DNA of 5,984 nt, taken from assembly GCA_023249695.1 (NCBI GenBank), contig JAHFCD010000167.1, positions 1 through 5,984 of the forward strand, given 5' to 3'. Both the position numbers and the translations under genes were made by a program. The notes beneath the pieces are model-generated. The model saw only the letters and a list, made by a program, of their open reading frames with translations, did not search any database and had not been told where the DNA came from. The DNA is from Elusimicrobiota bacterium. Its GTDB lineage: Bacteria > Elusimicrobiota > Elusimicrobia > UBA1565 > UBA9628. This document shows positions 1-5,984 of this stretch, piece after piece (the first letter of the stretch is position 1; each line of letters starts with the position of its first letter).

Positions 1-57
1 GGCCGCCGCAAGACGGTCGGCGTGGGCAAGGCCGCCTCGCCCACGGGCAAGGCTTAA
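1..57 (+). CDS. rpsM: 30S ribosomal protein S13, C-terminal end (partial)
   Basis: Only the last 18 codons and the TAA stop are in the window; the gene enters from the left in frame 1. The visible peptide GRRKTVGVGKAASPTGKA resembles the basic tail of S13, where a GPRKTVGVGKK-like wording is common. That tail lies in the 30S head and approaches P-site tRNA. The assignment rests as much on position as on sequence: in the bacterial alpha operon rpsM directly precedes rpsK. The tail runs about ten residues past the usual basic motif, which is common in S13. Nothing can be said about the rest of the protein. Confidence 0.85.
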   Translation, partial: GRRKTVGVGKAASPTGKA

Positions 58-64
58 GAGAATT

Positions 65-70
65 TAGGAG
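65..70 (+). promoter_or_regulatory. Shine-Dalgarno site that sets the rpsK start
   Basis: The motif TAGGAG ends nine bases before the ATG at 80, which is normal spacing. An in-frame TTG at 74 is also open, but it lies only three bases after the motif, too close for initiation. The ATG at 80 is therefore preferred. Confidence 0.75.
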
Positions 71-79
71 ATATTGAAT

Positions 80-499
80 ATGGCCGACGAAAAAACCGCT
101 ACCGCCGCGAAGGCAGCCCCTTCCGCGGCACCCCGCAAAAAAGCCTGGAAGTCTTTGACCTTCGCGAAGGTCCACATCCAGTGCTCGTTCAACAACACCA
201 TCGTGACTTTGACCGACGACCGCGGCGACGTGCTCATCTGGGCCACCGCCGGCGGCTCGGGCTTCCGCGGCACGAAGAAAGGCACTCCCTTCGCGGCCGG
301 AGTGACGGCGAAGAAGGTCGCCGATCGCGCCGTGCAGCTCGGCGTGAAGCAGGTCGCCGTGTTCATCAAGGGCCCCGGGCCGGGCCGCGAGACCGCGGTG
401 CGGTCGCTCGGATCCGCCGGTCTCATGGTCATCAGCCTTAAGGACGTCACGCCGATGCCGCACAACGGCTGCCGCCCGCCCAAAGCGAGGAGAGTCTAG
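80..499 (+). CDS. rpsK: 30S ribosomal protein S11
   Basis: S11 sits on the 30S platform, contacts 16S rRNA near the E site and helps shape the decoding region. The 139-residue product shows the whole family signature: [10 protein letters not shown] at about 37-46, [20 protein letters not shown] at 54-73, [14 protein letters not shown] at 97-110 and the C-terminal [18 protein letters not shown]. The Asn of PHNG (residue 129) corresponds to the asparagine that is converted to isoaspartate in E. coli S11; whether that happens here is unknown. The first 20 or so residues are alanine-rich and mixed in charge rather than strongly basic, making the protein slightly longer than the 129-residue E. coli form. 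The ATG at 80 is chosen over the TTG at 74 because of ribosome-binding-site spacing. The gene lies 22 bases after rpsM and 4 bases before rpsD, so it is surely in the same operon. Confidence 0.97.
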   Translation: MADEKTATAAKAAPSAAPRKKAWKSLTFAKVHIQCSFNNTIVTLTDDRGDVLIWATAGGSGFRGTKKGTPFAAGVTAKKVADRAVQLGVKQVAVFIKGPGPGRETAVRSLGSAGLMVISLKDVTPMPHNGCRPPKARRV

Positions 500-503
500 T
501 TTT

Positions 504-1130
504 ATGGCCCGTTATACCGACGCCGTCTGCAAGTTGTGCCGCCGCGAACAGCAAAAGCTCTTCCTCAAGGGCGATAAGTGCTACACGAAGTGCGTGCTCG
601 AGAAGCGCCCCGGGATTCCCGGCATGGCCAAGCCTCAGCGGGGTAAACCCTCCGCCTTTTCGATCCGCCTCCGCGAGAAGCAGAAGCTTCGCCGCATGAT
701 CCAGATGAACGAGCGCCCGTTCGAGCGCGCGGTCACCAACGCGTCCGCCGCCCGCGAGAACTCGGGTGATTCGCTGCTGCGCGGCCTCGAGCTGCGCTTG
801 GACAACATCGTGCGCCGCATGGGCGTCGCGACGTCGATCAAGACCTCTCGCCAGCTCGTTCTGCACGGGCACGTCAAGATCGGCGGCAAGGTTGTGGACA
901 TCCCGTCGTACCCCGTCAAGCCGGGTACCGTGGTGTCCGTCAACGTCAAGATGAAGGAGAACGTCGGCGTCAAGCTGAGCCTCGAGACGGCCAAGAAGCT
1001 CAGCAACCGCCCCGCCTTCCTCGAGTTCGATGAGACGGCTTTGTCGGCGAAAGTACTCCGCATTCCTGAGCGCGGCGAAACGTCTTTCCCCATCAACGAC
1101 CAGTTGATCATCGAGTATTATTCGCGATAA
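504..1130 (+). CDS. rpsD: 30S ribosomal protein S4, zinc-binding form
   Basis: S4 is a primary 16S rRNA binder that starts assembly of the 30S body; in E. coli it also represses its own alpha operon. The 208-residue product is full length. The N-terminus carries four cysteines, C9, C12, C26 and C30 (CX2C-X13-CX3C), the zinc-knuckle form seen in Thermus and many other bacteria and absent from E. coli S4. It continues with RLREKQKLRR at 55-64, the S4 RNA-binding domain at about 98-160 (LRLDNIVRRMG, SRQLVLHGHVKIGGKVVDIPSY) and the C-terminal FPINDQLIIEYYSR. AGGAG at 488-492, inside the end of rpsK, is the likely ribosome binding site, eleven bases from the ATG. The spacing in the second cysteine pair is one residue shorter than in Thermus S4 as I recall it. 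The last codons form half of a strong stem-loop that spans the stop. Confidence 0.97.
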   Translation: MARYTDAVCKLCRREQQKLFLKGDKCYTKCVLEKRPGIPGMAKPQRGKPSAFSIRLREKQKLRRMIQMNERPFERAVTNASAARENSGDSLLRGLELRLDNIVRRMGVATSIKTSRQLVLHGHVKIGGKVVDIPSYPVKPGTVVSVNVKMKENVGVKLSLETAKKLSNRPAFLEFDETALSAKVLRIPERGETSFPINDQLIIEYYSR

Positions 1131-1151
1131 AGATCGCGAATAACTTTTCTT
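1118..1151 (+). terminator. Terminator-like hairpin over the rpsD stop codon
   Basis: A perfect 11-bp stem pairs TTATTCGCGAT (1118-1128) with ATCGCGAATAA (1133-1143) around a four-base AAAG loop. The first base of the rpsD TAA stop closes the stem and its other two bases lie in the loop. CTTTTCTT follows at once (1144-1151), giving the stem-plus-U-tract layout of an intrinsic terminator. Because rpoA lies only about 50 bases further on in the same direction, it would more likely act as a partial terminator or attenuator than as the end of the operon. A translating ribosome at the rpsD stop would cover the stem. The structure is seen in the sequence; the function is inferred. Confidence 0.6.
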
Positions 1152-1160
1152 AATAAACGT

Positions 1161-1178
1161 CCTTATGCCGTCGTAAGG
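1161..1178 (+). other. Small hairpin in the rpoA leader
   Basis: CCTTATG (1161-1167) pairs with CGTAAGG (1172-1178) around a CCGT loop, giving seven pairs including one G-T wobble. It sits between the terminator-like hairpin and the rpoA ribosome binding region (GGAG at 1187-1190, eleven bases from the ATG). It could be a leader structure affecting rpoA translation or mRNA stability, or it could be chance. I saw no convincing promoter in this 71-base gap; GATACT at 1181-1186 is the nearest to a -10 box but has no matching -35. Confidence 0.35.
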
Positions 1179-1201
1179 CTGATACTGGAGAATAAGAGAA
1201 T

Positions 1202-2206
1202 ATGGCTTACAAAGAACTGATCCTGCCGCAGAAGCTGTCCGTGGACGAGAAGTCGATGTCGGACAGCTACGCGAAGTTCGTCGCCGAACCGTATGAGCGC
1301 GGCTACGGACACACGGTCGGCAACGCGCTTCGCCGCGTGCTGCTCTCCTCTCTCGAAGGCGCCGCGGTCACCGCGGTCGGCATCGAGAAGGCGACGCACG
1401 AGTATCAGGCGCTTCCCGGAGTCAAGGAGGACGTGATGAACGTGCTCCTGAACCTCAAGAAGCTGCGCGTGAAGCTCTTCTCCAACGGTCCCGAGACCAT
1501 CTACCTGTCCGTCAGCAAGGAAGGGGCCGTGACGGCGAAGGACATTCAGGGCAACGCGAACGTCGAGGTCGTCAACAAGGACCTCGTGATCGCGCACCTC
1601 GAAGCCGGCGGCAAGATCGACATGGAGATCGAAGTCTCCAAGGGCCGCGGCTACGTTCCGGCCGAGGAGCTCCGCGCGCAGAACCAGTGGGCCGCGGGCT
1701 TCCTCCCCGTCGACGCGCTGTTCTCGCCCGTCGTCAAGGTTCACTATGACGTCGAAAACGCGCGCGTCGGTCAGGTGACCGACTATGATCGCCTGATCCT
1801 TGAGATCTGGACGGACGGCTCGCTGAACCCCGCCGAGGCGCTGATCCAGTCGTCGAAGCTCCTGCGCGAGTCCCTCAACATTTTCATCCCCGAGGAAGAG
1901 CAGGCGGCCGAGGCGGCCGGCCTCGCCGACGGCTCGGCTTCCGAGAGCGGCGTGGTTTCCCTCGCCGGCCTCGATCCGAAGCTCCGCGAGATCCTCAATC
2001 AGCCGATCGAGATGATCGAGCTGTCCTCGCGCGCGTCGAACTGCCTGAAGGTCGCCCGCATCCGCACGATCGGCGAGCTCGTGGGCAAGCGCGACGAAGA
2101 GCTTCTGGCCGTCAAGAACTTCGGCAAGAAGTCCCTCGACGAGATCAAGGATCGCCTGAAGGACATGGGTCTGTCGCTCGGCATGCAGGTGGGGCAGCTG
2201 GGTTGA
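1202..2206 (+). CDS. rpoA: DNA-directed RNA polymerase subunit alpha
   Basis: Alpha dimerises to nucleate core RNA polymerase assembly (beta, beta', omega) and, through its C-terminal domain, touches UP elements and activators. The 334-residue product has both domains. The N-terminal domain spans about 1-230, with the dimerisation motif ERGYGHTVGNALRRVLLSS at 32-50, followed by LPGVKEDVMNVLLNLK and GRGYVPAEE. A flexible acidic, alanine/serine-rich linker covers about 231-255. The C-terminal domain spans about 258-328. Its DNA-contact residues match E. coli R265, N268, C269, G296, K298, S299 and E302 as R277, N280, C281, G308, K310, S311 and E314, so UP-element binding is expected. Length is close to E. 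coli alpha (329). It keeps the standard place between rpsD and rplQ. The terminator-like hairpin upstream may set its output relative to the ribosomal genes. Confidence 0.98.
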   Translation: MAYKELILPQKLSVDEKSMSDSYAKFVAEPYERGYGHTVGNALRRVLLSSLEGAAVTAVGIEKATHEYQALPGVKEDVMNVLLNLKKLRVKLFSNGPETIYLSVSKEGAVTAKDIQGNANVEVVNKDLVIAHLEAGGKIDMEIEVSKGRGYVPAEELRAQNQWAAGFLPVDALFSPVVKVHYDVENARVGQVTDYDRLILEIWTDGSLNPAEALIQSSKLLRESLNIFIPEEEQAAEAAGLADGSASESGVVSLAGLDPKLREILNQPIEMIELSSRASNCLKVARIRTIGELVGKRDEELLAVKNFGKKSLDEIKDRLKDMGLSLGMQVGQLG

Positions 2207-2222
2207 AGCGAAGCTTCAACCC
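2200..2222 (+). other. Perfect stem-loop over the rpoA stop codon
   Basis: GGGTTGAAGC (2200-2209) pairs perfectly with GCTTCAACCC (2213-2222) around a GAA triloop. The apex reads GCGAAGC, known as an unusually stable mini-hairpin in DNA. The TGA stop (2204-2206) lies within the left arm. No T-tract follows (the next bases are TCGAATTAGG), so it does not look like an intrinsic terminator. It ends 15 bases before the rplQ ribosome binding site and does not mask it. Possible roles are mRNA processing, 3'-end protection of upstream transcripts, or control of ribosome traffic between rpoA and rplQ. Confidence 0.65.
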
Positions 2223-2249
2223 CTCGAATTAGGAATCAGGAGTTAATTT

Positions 2250-2597
2250 ATGGCGTCTAAAGCACTCGGTCGTCGTCAGCTCGGCATCACCAGCTCGCAT
2301 CGCCGCGCGCTGCTGCGGAACATGGCCACGAGCCTGTTCAAGCACGAGCGCATCGAAACCACGATCGCGAAGGCGAAGGAGCTCCGGCCGTACGCCGAGA
2401 AGCTCATCACCAACGCGAAGAAGGGCGAGCATTTCATGGTCCGCCGCCAGATCCAGGACAAGGTCGTCTACAAGAAGCTGTTCGAAGTCCTGGCTCCCCG
2501 GTACGCGACGCGTCCCGGCGGCTACACCCGCATCCTCAAGATCGCTCCGCGCATCGGCGACAACGCCAAGCTCGGCCTGATCATGCTTGTTTCCTAA
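2250..2597 (+). CDS. rplQ: 50S ribosomal protein L17
   Basis: L17 binds 23S rRNA on the solvent side of the 50S subunit near the exit tunnel region. The 115-residue product is full length for the family (E. coli 127, many bacteria 115-120). It shows the conserved N-terminal GRRQLGITSSHRRALLRNMA at 7-26, then LFKHERIETTIAKAKELRPYAEKLIT at 29-54 and the C-terminal PRYATRPGGYTRILKIAPRIGDNAKLGLIMLV. The Shine-Dalgarno AGGAG at 2238-2242 is seven bases from the ATG. It is the usual last gene of the alpha operon. Its end is marked by the largest of the hairpin groups in this window, which may be the boundary between ribosomal and cell-shape transcription. Confidence 0.97.
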   Translation: MASKALGRRQLGITSSHRRALLRNMATSLFKHERIETTIAKAKELRPYAEKLITNAKKGEHFMVRRQIQDKVVYKKLFEVLAPRYATRPGGYTRILKIAPRIGDNAKLGLIMLVS

Positions 2598-2620
2598 GAA
2601 ACGAATCGTTTCCGGAAACA
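2588..2620 (+). other. Long interrupted stem-loop centred past the rplQ stop
   Basis: TGTTTCC (2588-2594) pairs with GGAAACA (2614-2620). Inside it GAAACG (2598-2603) pairs with CGTTTC (2607-2612) around an AAT loop. The TAA stop (2595-2597) is exactly the unpaired bulge between the two stems, opposite a single C. The same bases can fold differently: GTTTC/GAAAC at 2589-2602 plus the palindrome GTTTCCGGAAAC at 2608-2619. Two exclusive folds are thus possible. No T-tract follows, so it is not a standard intrinsic terminator. Confidence 0.6.
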
Positions 2621-2623
2621 GGC

Positions 2624-2659
2624 GGCTCGCGACGGCGCGAGCCCTGCCGCAGGGTTGCG
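2624..2659 (+). other. Overlapping GC-rich hairpins before mreB
   Basis: GGCTCGCG (2624-2631) pairs perfectly with CGCGAGCC (2636-2643) around ACGG. A second stem, CCCTG/CAGGG (2642-2646 with 2650-2654, loop CCG), shares two bases with the first. The second can be lengthened by pairing 2636-2641 with 2655-2659 with one bulged G, which would break the first. The layout therefore resembles two alternative folds, as in attenuators, but a run of A and not T follows, so termination at this point is not supported. Together with the preceding stem, nearly the whole rplQ-mreB gap up to 2659 can be base-paired. Confidence 0.5.
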
Positions 2660-2660
2660 A

Positions 2661-3736
<1,076 letters not shown>

Positions 3737-3764
3737 GTCCCTTAGCCTAAAACCGTCTCGTGTA

Positions 3765-3797
3765 GTGAGTTAAGCCCCCGGCCTTAGCCGGGCTCAC
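3765..3797 (+). promoter_or_regulatory. Hairpin directly before the mreC start, no Shine-Dalgarno
   Basis: CCCGGC (3777-3782) pairs with GCCGGG (3787-3792) around CTTA. GTGAG (3765-3769) can pair with CTCAC (3793-3797), stacking a second stem on the first with a seven-base bulge. The outer stem ends one base before the ATG at 3798. No purine-rich ribosome binding motif is present in the preceding 25 bases. The start codon therefore lies against a folded leader, suggesting weak, structure-controlled or reinitiation-dependent translation of mreC. Confidence 0.5.
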
Positions 3798-4823
3798 ATG
3801 CAACGCGAAACGCGTATCGCCAACGTCGTTCTGGGCGCCTTATCGGCGCTCGCGCTTCTGTTTCTGTCCTTGCCCTTGTCGACGCCGGTGCGTTCCTTCA
3901 AGGCCGGGGCGGGATATTTGCTTGACCCTCTCGCCTATCACGGCGAGGCGGGCTACCGGCGCGTCGCCGGCCTGCCTCAGCGCATTCGCCAGCTTCTCCA
4001 GGCGGACATCGCCAACGAGAGCCTCCGCGCCGAGCTGCGGCGGGGCGAGTGGCTGGCGACCACCGTGTCCACGCTTTCCCTGGAGAACGAGCGCCTGCGC
4101 GGGGCGCTCGCGCTGAAGGCGCCCGCGGGCCGCTCGCCCGCCTGGGTGAACGTCATGGAGCGGGATCCGATTCACTGGTATCGCAGCCTCGTCGTCGACG
4201 CCGGCTCCGACCGCGGGGTTTCCCTCAACGATCCGGTGCTGGGGCCTCGCGACGGCCGCCTCGTGGCCGTGGGCCGGGTCGTCGACGTCCGGCCGTACAC
4301 CTCGACCGTCCTGCTCCTGACCGACGAGCTGTCCGCCGCCGCCGCCTACCTGTCCTCCGGGACCCTCGAGGGTCTCGTGCAGGGCCAGGACGGCCCGCGC
4401 CTGCGCATGAATTATCTGAACGCCGAGGCGCGGCTCTCCGAAGGAGACTCGGTGTACACGTCGCCGACGAGCGCCACGTTCCCGTCGGGCATTCTTATCG
4501 GCCGCGTCGCGCGCGTCAACCCGCGCGACCCTTTCCTCACCTTCCAATCCGTCGAGGTCACGCCGGTCGCGGACGCCTCTTCTTATCAGGAGCTGATCAT
4601 TCTCCGCGCGCGCGCCCCCGAAGGCGAGGCCAAGCCGTCCCTCTACACGCCGCCGTCCATCCCCGTCGTGGTTTCCTCGACGGCGGCGGCGGTCGCCGTC
4701 TCGACGACGACCGCCGCGCGTCCCCGCCGCCGGAAAGCGGCCGCGGTGTCGACGCAGACGGAGACGGAAGCGGAACCGGCGGCGGCGCCCGTCGAGCCCG
4801 TGGATCCCGAGGAGGCCCAATGA
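3798..4823 (+). CDS. mreC: Rod-shape-determining protein MreC
   Basis: MreC is a bitopic membrane protein whose periplasmic part binds and activates PBP2 and links it to MreB. The 341-residue product has a short cytoplasmic start (MQRETRIAN), one membrane helix at about 9-28, a predicted coiled coil at about 63-107 (heptad-like LRAELRRGEW...LSLENERLRGAL) and the two beta-barrel MreC domain at about 114-270. Family motifs there are VVDAGSDRGVSLNDPVLG at 132-149, LVAVGRVVDVRPYTSTVLLLTD at 155-176 and LSEGDSVYTS with FPSGILIGRV at 213-237. Residues 275-341 form a low-complexity tail rich in Ala, Thr, Pro and Glu with a basic RPRRRK patch at 308-313. The ATG at 3798 is the first usable start: the upstream in-frame GTG at 3765 runs into TAA. 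It overlaps mreD by four bases. Confidence 0.95.
   Translation: MQRETRIANVVLGALSALALLFLSLPLSTPVRSFKAGAGYLLDPLAYHGEAGYRRVAGLPQRIRQLLQADIANESLRAELRRGEWLATTVSTLSLENERLRGALALKAPAGRSPAWVNVMERDPIHWYRSLVVDAGSDRGVSLNDPVLGPRDGRLVAVGRVVDVRPYTSTVLLLTDELSAAAAYLSSGTLEGLVQGQDGPRLRMNYLNAEARLSEGDSVYTSPTSATFPSGILIGRVARVNPRDPFLTFQSVEVTPVADASSYQELIILRARAPEGEAKPSLYTPPSIPVVVSSTAAAVAVSTTTAARPRRRKAAAVSTQTETEAEPAAAPVEPVDPEEAQ
4809..4823 (+). promoter_or_regulatory. mreC/mreD coupling site (ribosome site plus ATGA overlap)
   Basis: GAGGAGG at 4809-4815 lies inside the last codons of mreC, four bases before the overlapping ATGA. A ribosome ending mreC is placed to restart on mreD, so the two products are probably made in linked amounts. 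Confidence 0.7.
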
Positions 4824-5293
4824 TCGGCTTTCTGCGCGGCGTCGCGCTGTTCATCGGCGCCATGTTCCTGCAGTGGTGGTGGAACACCCACTTCGCCTAT
4901 TGGGGCGCGGCCCCGCAGTTTCTCCTCGTGCTGACGATCCTCATCGCGGCGCGGCGCGGGGCGGTGCTGGGCATGCTCGCTGGCTTCGGCTGGGGGCTTT
5001 ACCTCGACGTCGCGCGCGCGGAGCTGTTCGGGGCAAGCGCGCTGACCTTGACCCTGGCCGCCTATTTCGTCGGCGTCGCCCGCCGCCAGATCGACCTGCG
5101 CGCGCCCGGGCCGCTCGCCGCGACGACCTTCCTGTTCACGTGGGCCAGCTTCATCGGGCTCGGCCTGCTCGGCTTGACCTTCACGAAGAGCTTCGAGTGG
5201 AGCGGCTGGATCGCGATTCTGGTGACGCCGTTTCTCAACGCCGCGACGGTCACGGTCGCCGCGCTCGCCTGGGACGCGCGGAGGGACCGATGA
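4820..5293 (+). CDS. mreD: Rod-shape-determining protein MreD
   Basis: MreD is a small multi-helix inner-membrane protein of the elongasome that associates with MreC and tempers its action on PBP2. The 157-residue product has about five hydrophobic segments (roughly 5-20, 32-44, 49-62, 71-88 and 100-121, with a further one at 130-150). It also has the typical GMLAGFGWGLYLDVARAELFGASAL stretch at 51-75, equivalent to the G-x-G-L-x-x-D motif of MreD. The family is weakly conserved, so placement between mreC and mrdA is strong support. The start ATG overlaps the mreC TGA (ATGA), with GAGGAGG at 4809-4815 four bases upstream. The reading frame stays open far upstream through mreC, but this is a high-GC artefact and there is no reason to extend the gene. 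The product ends WDARRDR, a short cytoplasmic tail. Confidence 0.93.
   Translation: MIGFLRGVALFIGAMFLQWWWNTHFAYWGAAPQFLLVLTILIAARRGAVLGMLAGFGWGLYLDVARAELFGASALTLTLAAYFVGVARRQIDLRAPGPLAATTFLFTWASFIGLGLLGLTFTKSFEWSGWIAILVTPFLNAATVTVAALAWDARRDR
5280..5293 (+). promoter_or_regulatory. mreD/mrdA coupling site (ribosome site plus ATGA overlap)
   Basis: GGAGGG at 5280-5285 stands four bases before the overlapping ATGA, the same geometry as the mreC/mreD junction. Repeated use of this arrangement supports translational coupling across mreC, mreD and mrdA. Confidence 0.7.
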
Positions 5294-5984
5294 GCCGCGG
5301 CGGCGAGGTGCCCCTGGAGCGCCTGGAGATTCTCTGGTTCTGCATCGCGGCCGCGGGGCTCGTGCTCGGCCTGCGCCTGGCGCAGATGCAGCTCGTCCAG
5401 GCCGCGGAGTGGCGCCTGGCCGCGGAGCGCAACCGCTCCCAGATGATCCATCAGAACGCGCCCCGCGGGCGCATCTACGACCGCAACGGCGTGCCGGTGG
5501 CCACCAACGCGCCCGCCTTCTCCCTGATCTTTCTGCCCGGCAAGGAGCGGCGCCGCCAGGACCTCAAGCCGCTCGCGCAGGAGCTCGGCCGCCAGCTCGG
5601 CCGGGATCCGGAGGGCCTGCTGGAGGCCCTCGAGCAGGCCGTGCGCGAGGAAAGCGCCATCCGCCTCGCCGAGAACCTGCCGACGCAGACGATGTTCCGG
5701 CTCTCCGAGCTCAAGACGATCTATCCCGGCGTCGACCTCATCGTCGAGGCGCGCCGCTATTATCCGTTCGGGCGCTTCGCGAGCCACCTGCTCGGCTACA
5801 TGGGCAAGATGGGGCAGCGCGAGTGGCGCGAGCGCAAGCCCAAGGGCTATCGCGTCGACTCCCGCACCGGCCGCCTCGGTCTCGAGAAGATTTTCGAGGA
5901 CGAGCTGCGGGGCCGCGACGGAGGCCTGCGCATGGAGGTCGACGCGCAGGGACGCCTCAAGCGCGTGCTCGACAAGATTCCGTG
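5290..5984 (+). CDS. mrdA: Penicillin-binding protein 2, N-terminal part (partial)
   Basis: PBP2 is the transpeptidase that cross-links new peptidoglycan during elongation, working with the RodA glycosyltransferase. The gene runs off the right edge in an open frame after 231 codons; a full protein would be about 600 or more. Visible are a short cytoplasmic start, one membrane anchor at about 13-36, then the class B PBP N-terminal signature APRGRIYDRNGVPVATN at 57-73. After that come RRYYPFGRFASHLLGYMGKM at 155-174 and GRLGLEKIFEDELRGRDGG at 194-212, typical of the PBP2 pedestal and dimerisation region. The catalytic SxxK, SxN and KTG motifs lie outside the window, so activity cannot be judged. 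The start overlaps the mreD stop (ATGA), with GGAGGG at 5280-5285 four bases upstream. FtsI/PBP3 is the main alternative, but the mreBCD context and wording favour PBP2. Confidence 0.93.
   Translation, partial: MSRGGEVPLERLEILWFCIAAAGLVLGLRLAQMQLVQAAEWRLAAERNRSQMIHQNAPRGRIYDRNGVPVATNAPAFSLIFLPGKERRRQDLKPLAQELGRQLGRDPEGLLEALEQAVREESAIRLAENLPTQTMFRLSELKTIYPGVDLIVEARRYYPFGRFASHLLGYMGKMGQREWRERKPKGYRVDSRTGRLGLEKIFEDELRGRDGGLRMEVDAQGRLKRVLDKIP

Noticed and set aside
21..45. Inverted repeat CGTGGGC/GCCCACG in the end of rpsM
   Set aside because: It has seven pairs with an eleven-base loop, lies wholly inside the coding sequence and does not reach the stop, so it is different from the stop-codon stems and plausible by chance in GC-rich DNA.
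74..79. TTG at 74 as the rpsK start
   Set aside because: It lies three bases after the Shine-Dalgarno motif, while the ATG at 80 has normal spacing.
1163..1744. A 193-codon minus-strand open frame opposite rpoA
   Set aside because: It is a shadow of rpoA codon bias, with no family resemblance and no ribosome site seen.
3740..3789. Direct repeat CCTTAGCC at 3740-3747 and 3782-3789
   Set aside because: It is eight bases in two copies only, and the second is already part of the hairpin before mreC. There is too little to call an operator.
4049..4819. Extension of the mreD frame far upstream through mreC
   Set aside because: The upstream part translates to Arg/Pro/Gly-rich nonsense in the alternate frame of mreC, while a good ribosome site and ATG at 4820 give a normal MreD.
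3840..4820. A 326-codon minus-strand open frame opposite mreC
   Set aside because: The product is an Arg/Gly-rich low-complexity string with no domain, and the plus strand carries a clear mreC.

Overview
This window holds one uninterrupted plus-strand block of housekeeping genes. It starts at the tail of the ribosomal alpha operon (end of rpsM, then rpsK, rpsD, rpoA, rplQ) and runs straight into a cell-shape and wall-elongation cluster (mreB, mreC, mreD and the 5' part of a PBP2/mrdA gene that leaves the window on the right). I see no minus-strand gene, tRNA, rRNA, CRISPR array or mobile element, and no gene-free stretch over 100 bases.

The organism is a bacterium with high GC content (roughly 60-65 % by eye, with mostly G or C at third codon positions). 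It has a rod-type elongation machinery and, from MreC/MreD/PBP2, a peptidoglycan wall. The bacterial alpha subunit with its C-terminal domain and the four-cysteine form of S4 exclude archaea. I cannot fix the phylum from sequence alone. Elusimicrobiota or another deep-branching Gram-negative group is my impression from protein wording, but this is a guess.

Layout: 1-57 rpsM end; 80-499 rpsK; 504-1130 rpsD; 71-base gap; 1202-2206 rpoA; 43-base gap; 2250-2597 rplQ; 81-base gap; 2679-3728 mreB; 69-base gap; 3798-4823 mreC; 4820-5293 mreD; 5290-end mrdA. The last three genes are joined by ATGA overlaps, so they are probably translationally coupled. The first part supplies 30S and 50S proteins and RNA polymerase alpha. 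The second supplies the MreB filament, its membrane partners MreC and MreD, and the PBP2 transpeptidase that the complex positions.

The most interesting signal is not in the proteins. At each of the four junctions with a real gap (after rpsD, rpoA, rplQ and mreB), the last codons of the gene are complementary to the bases just past its stop codon. Each stop codon therefore sits in, or directly inside, a strong stem-loop. The four stems share architecture but no sequence. The rpsD one is followed by a T-rich tract and looks like an intrinsic terminator or attenuator; the others have no T-tract. The rplQ-mreB gap is almost wholly made of hairpins, and mreC starts immediately after another hairpin with no visible Shine-Dalgarno sequence. 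This is the pattern I would check genome-wide.
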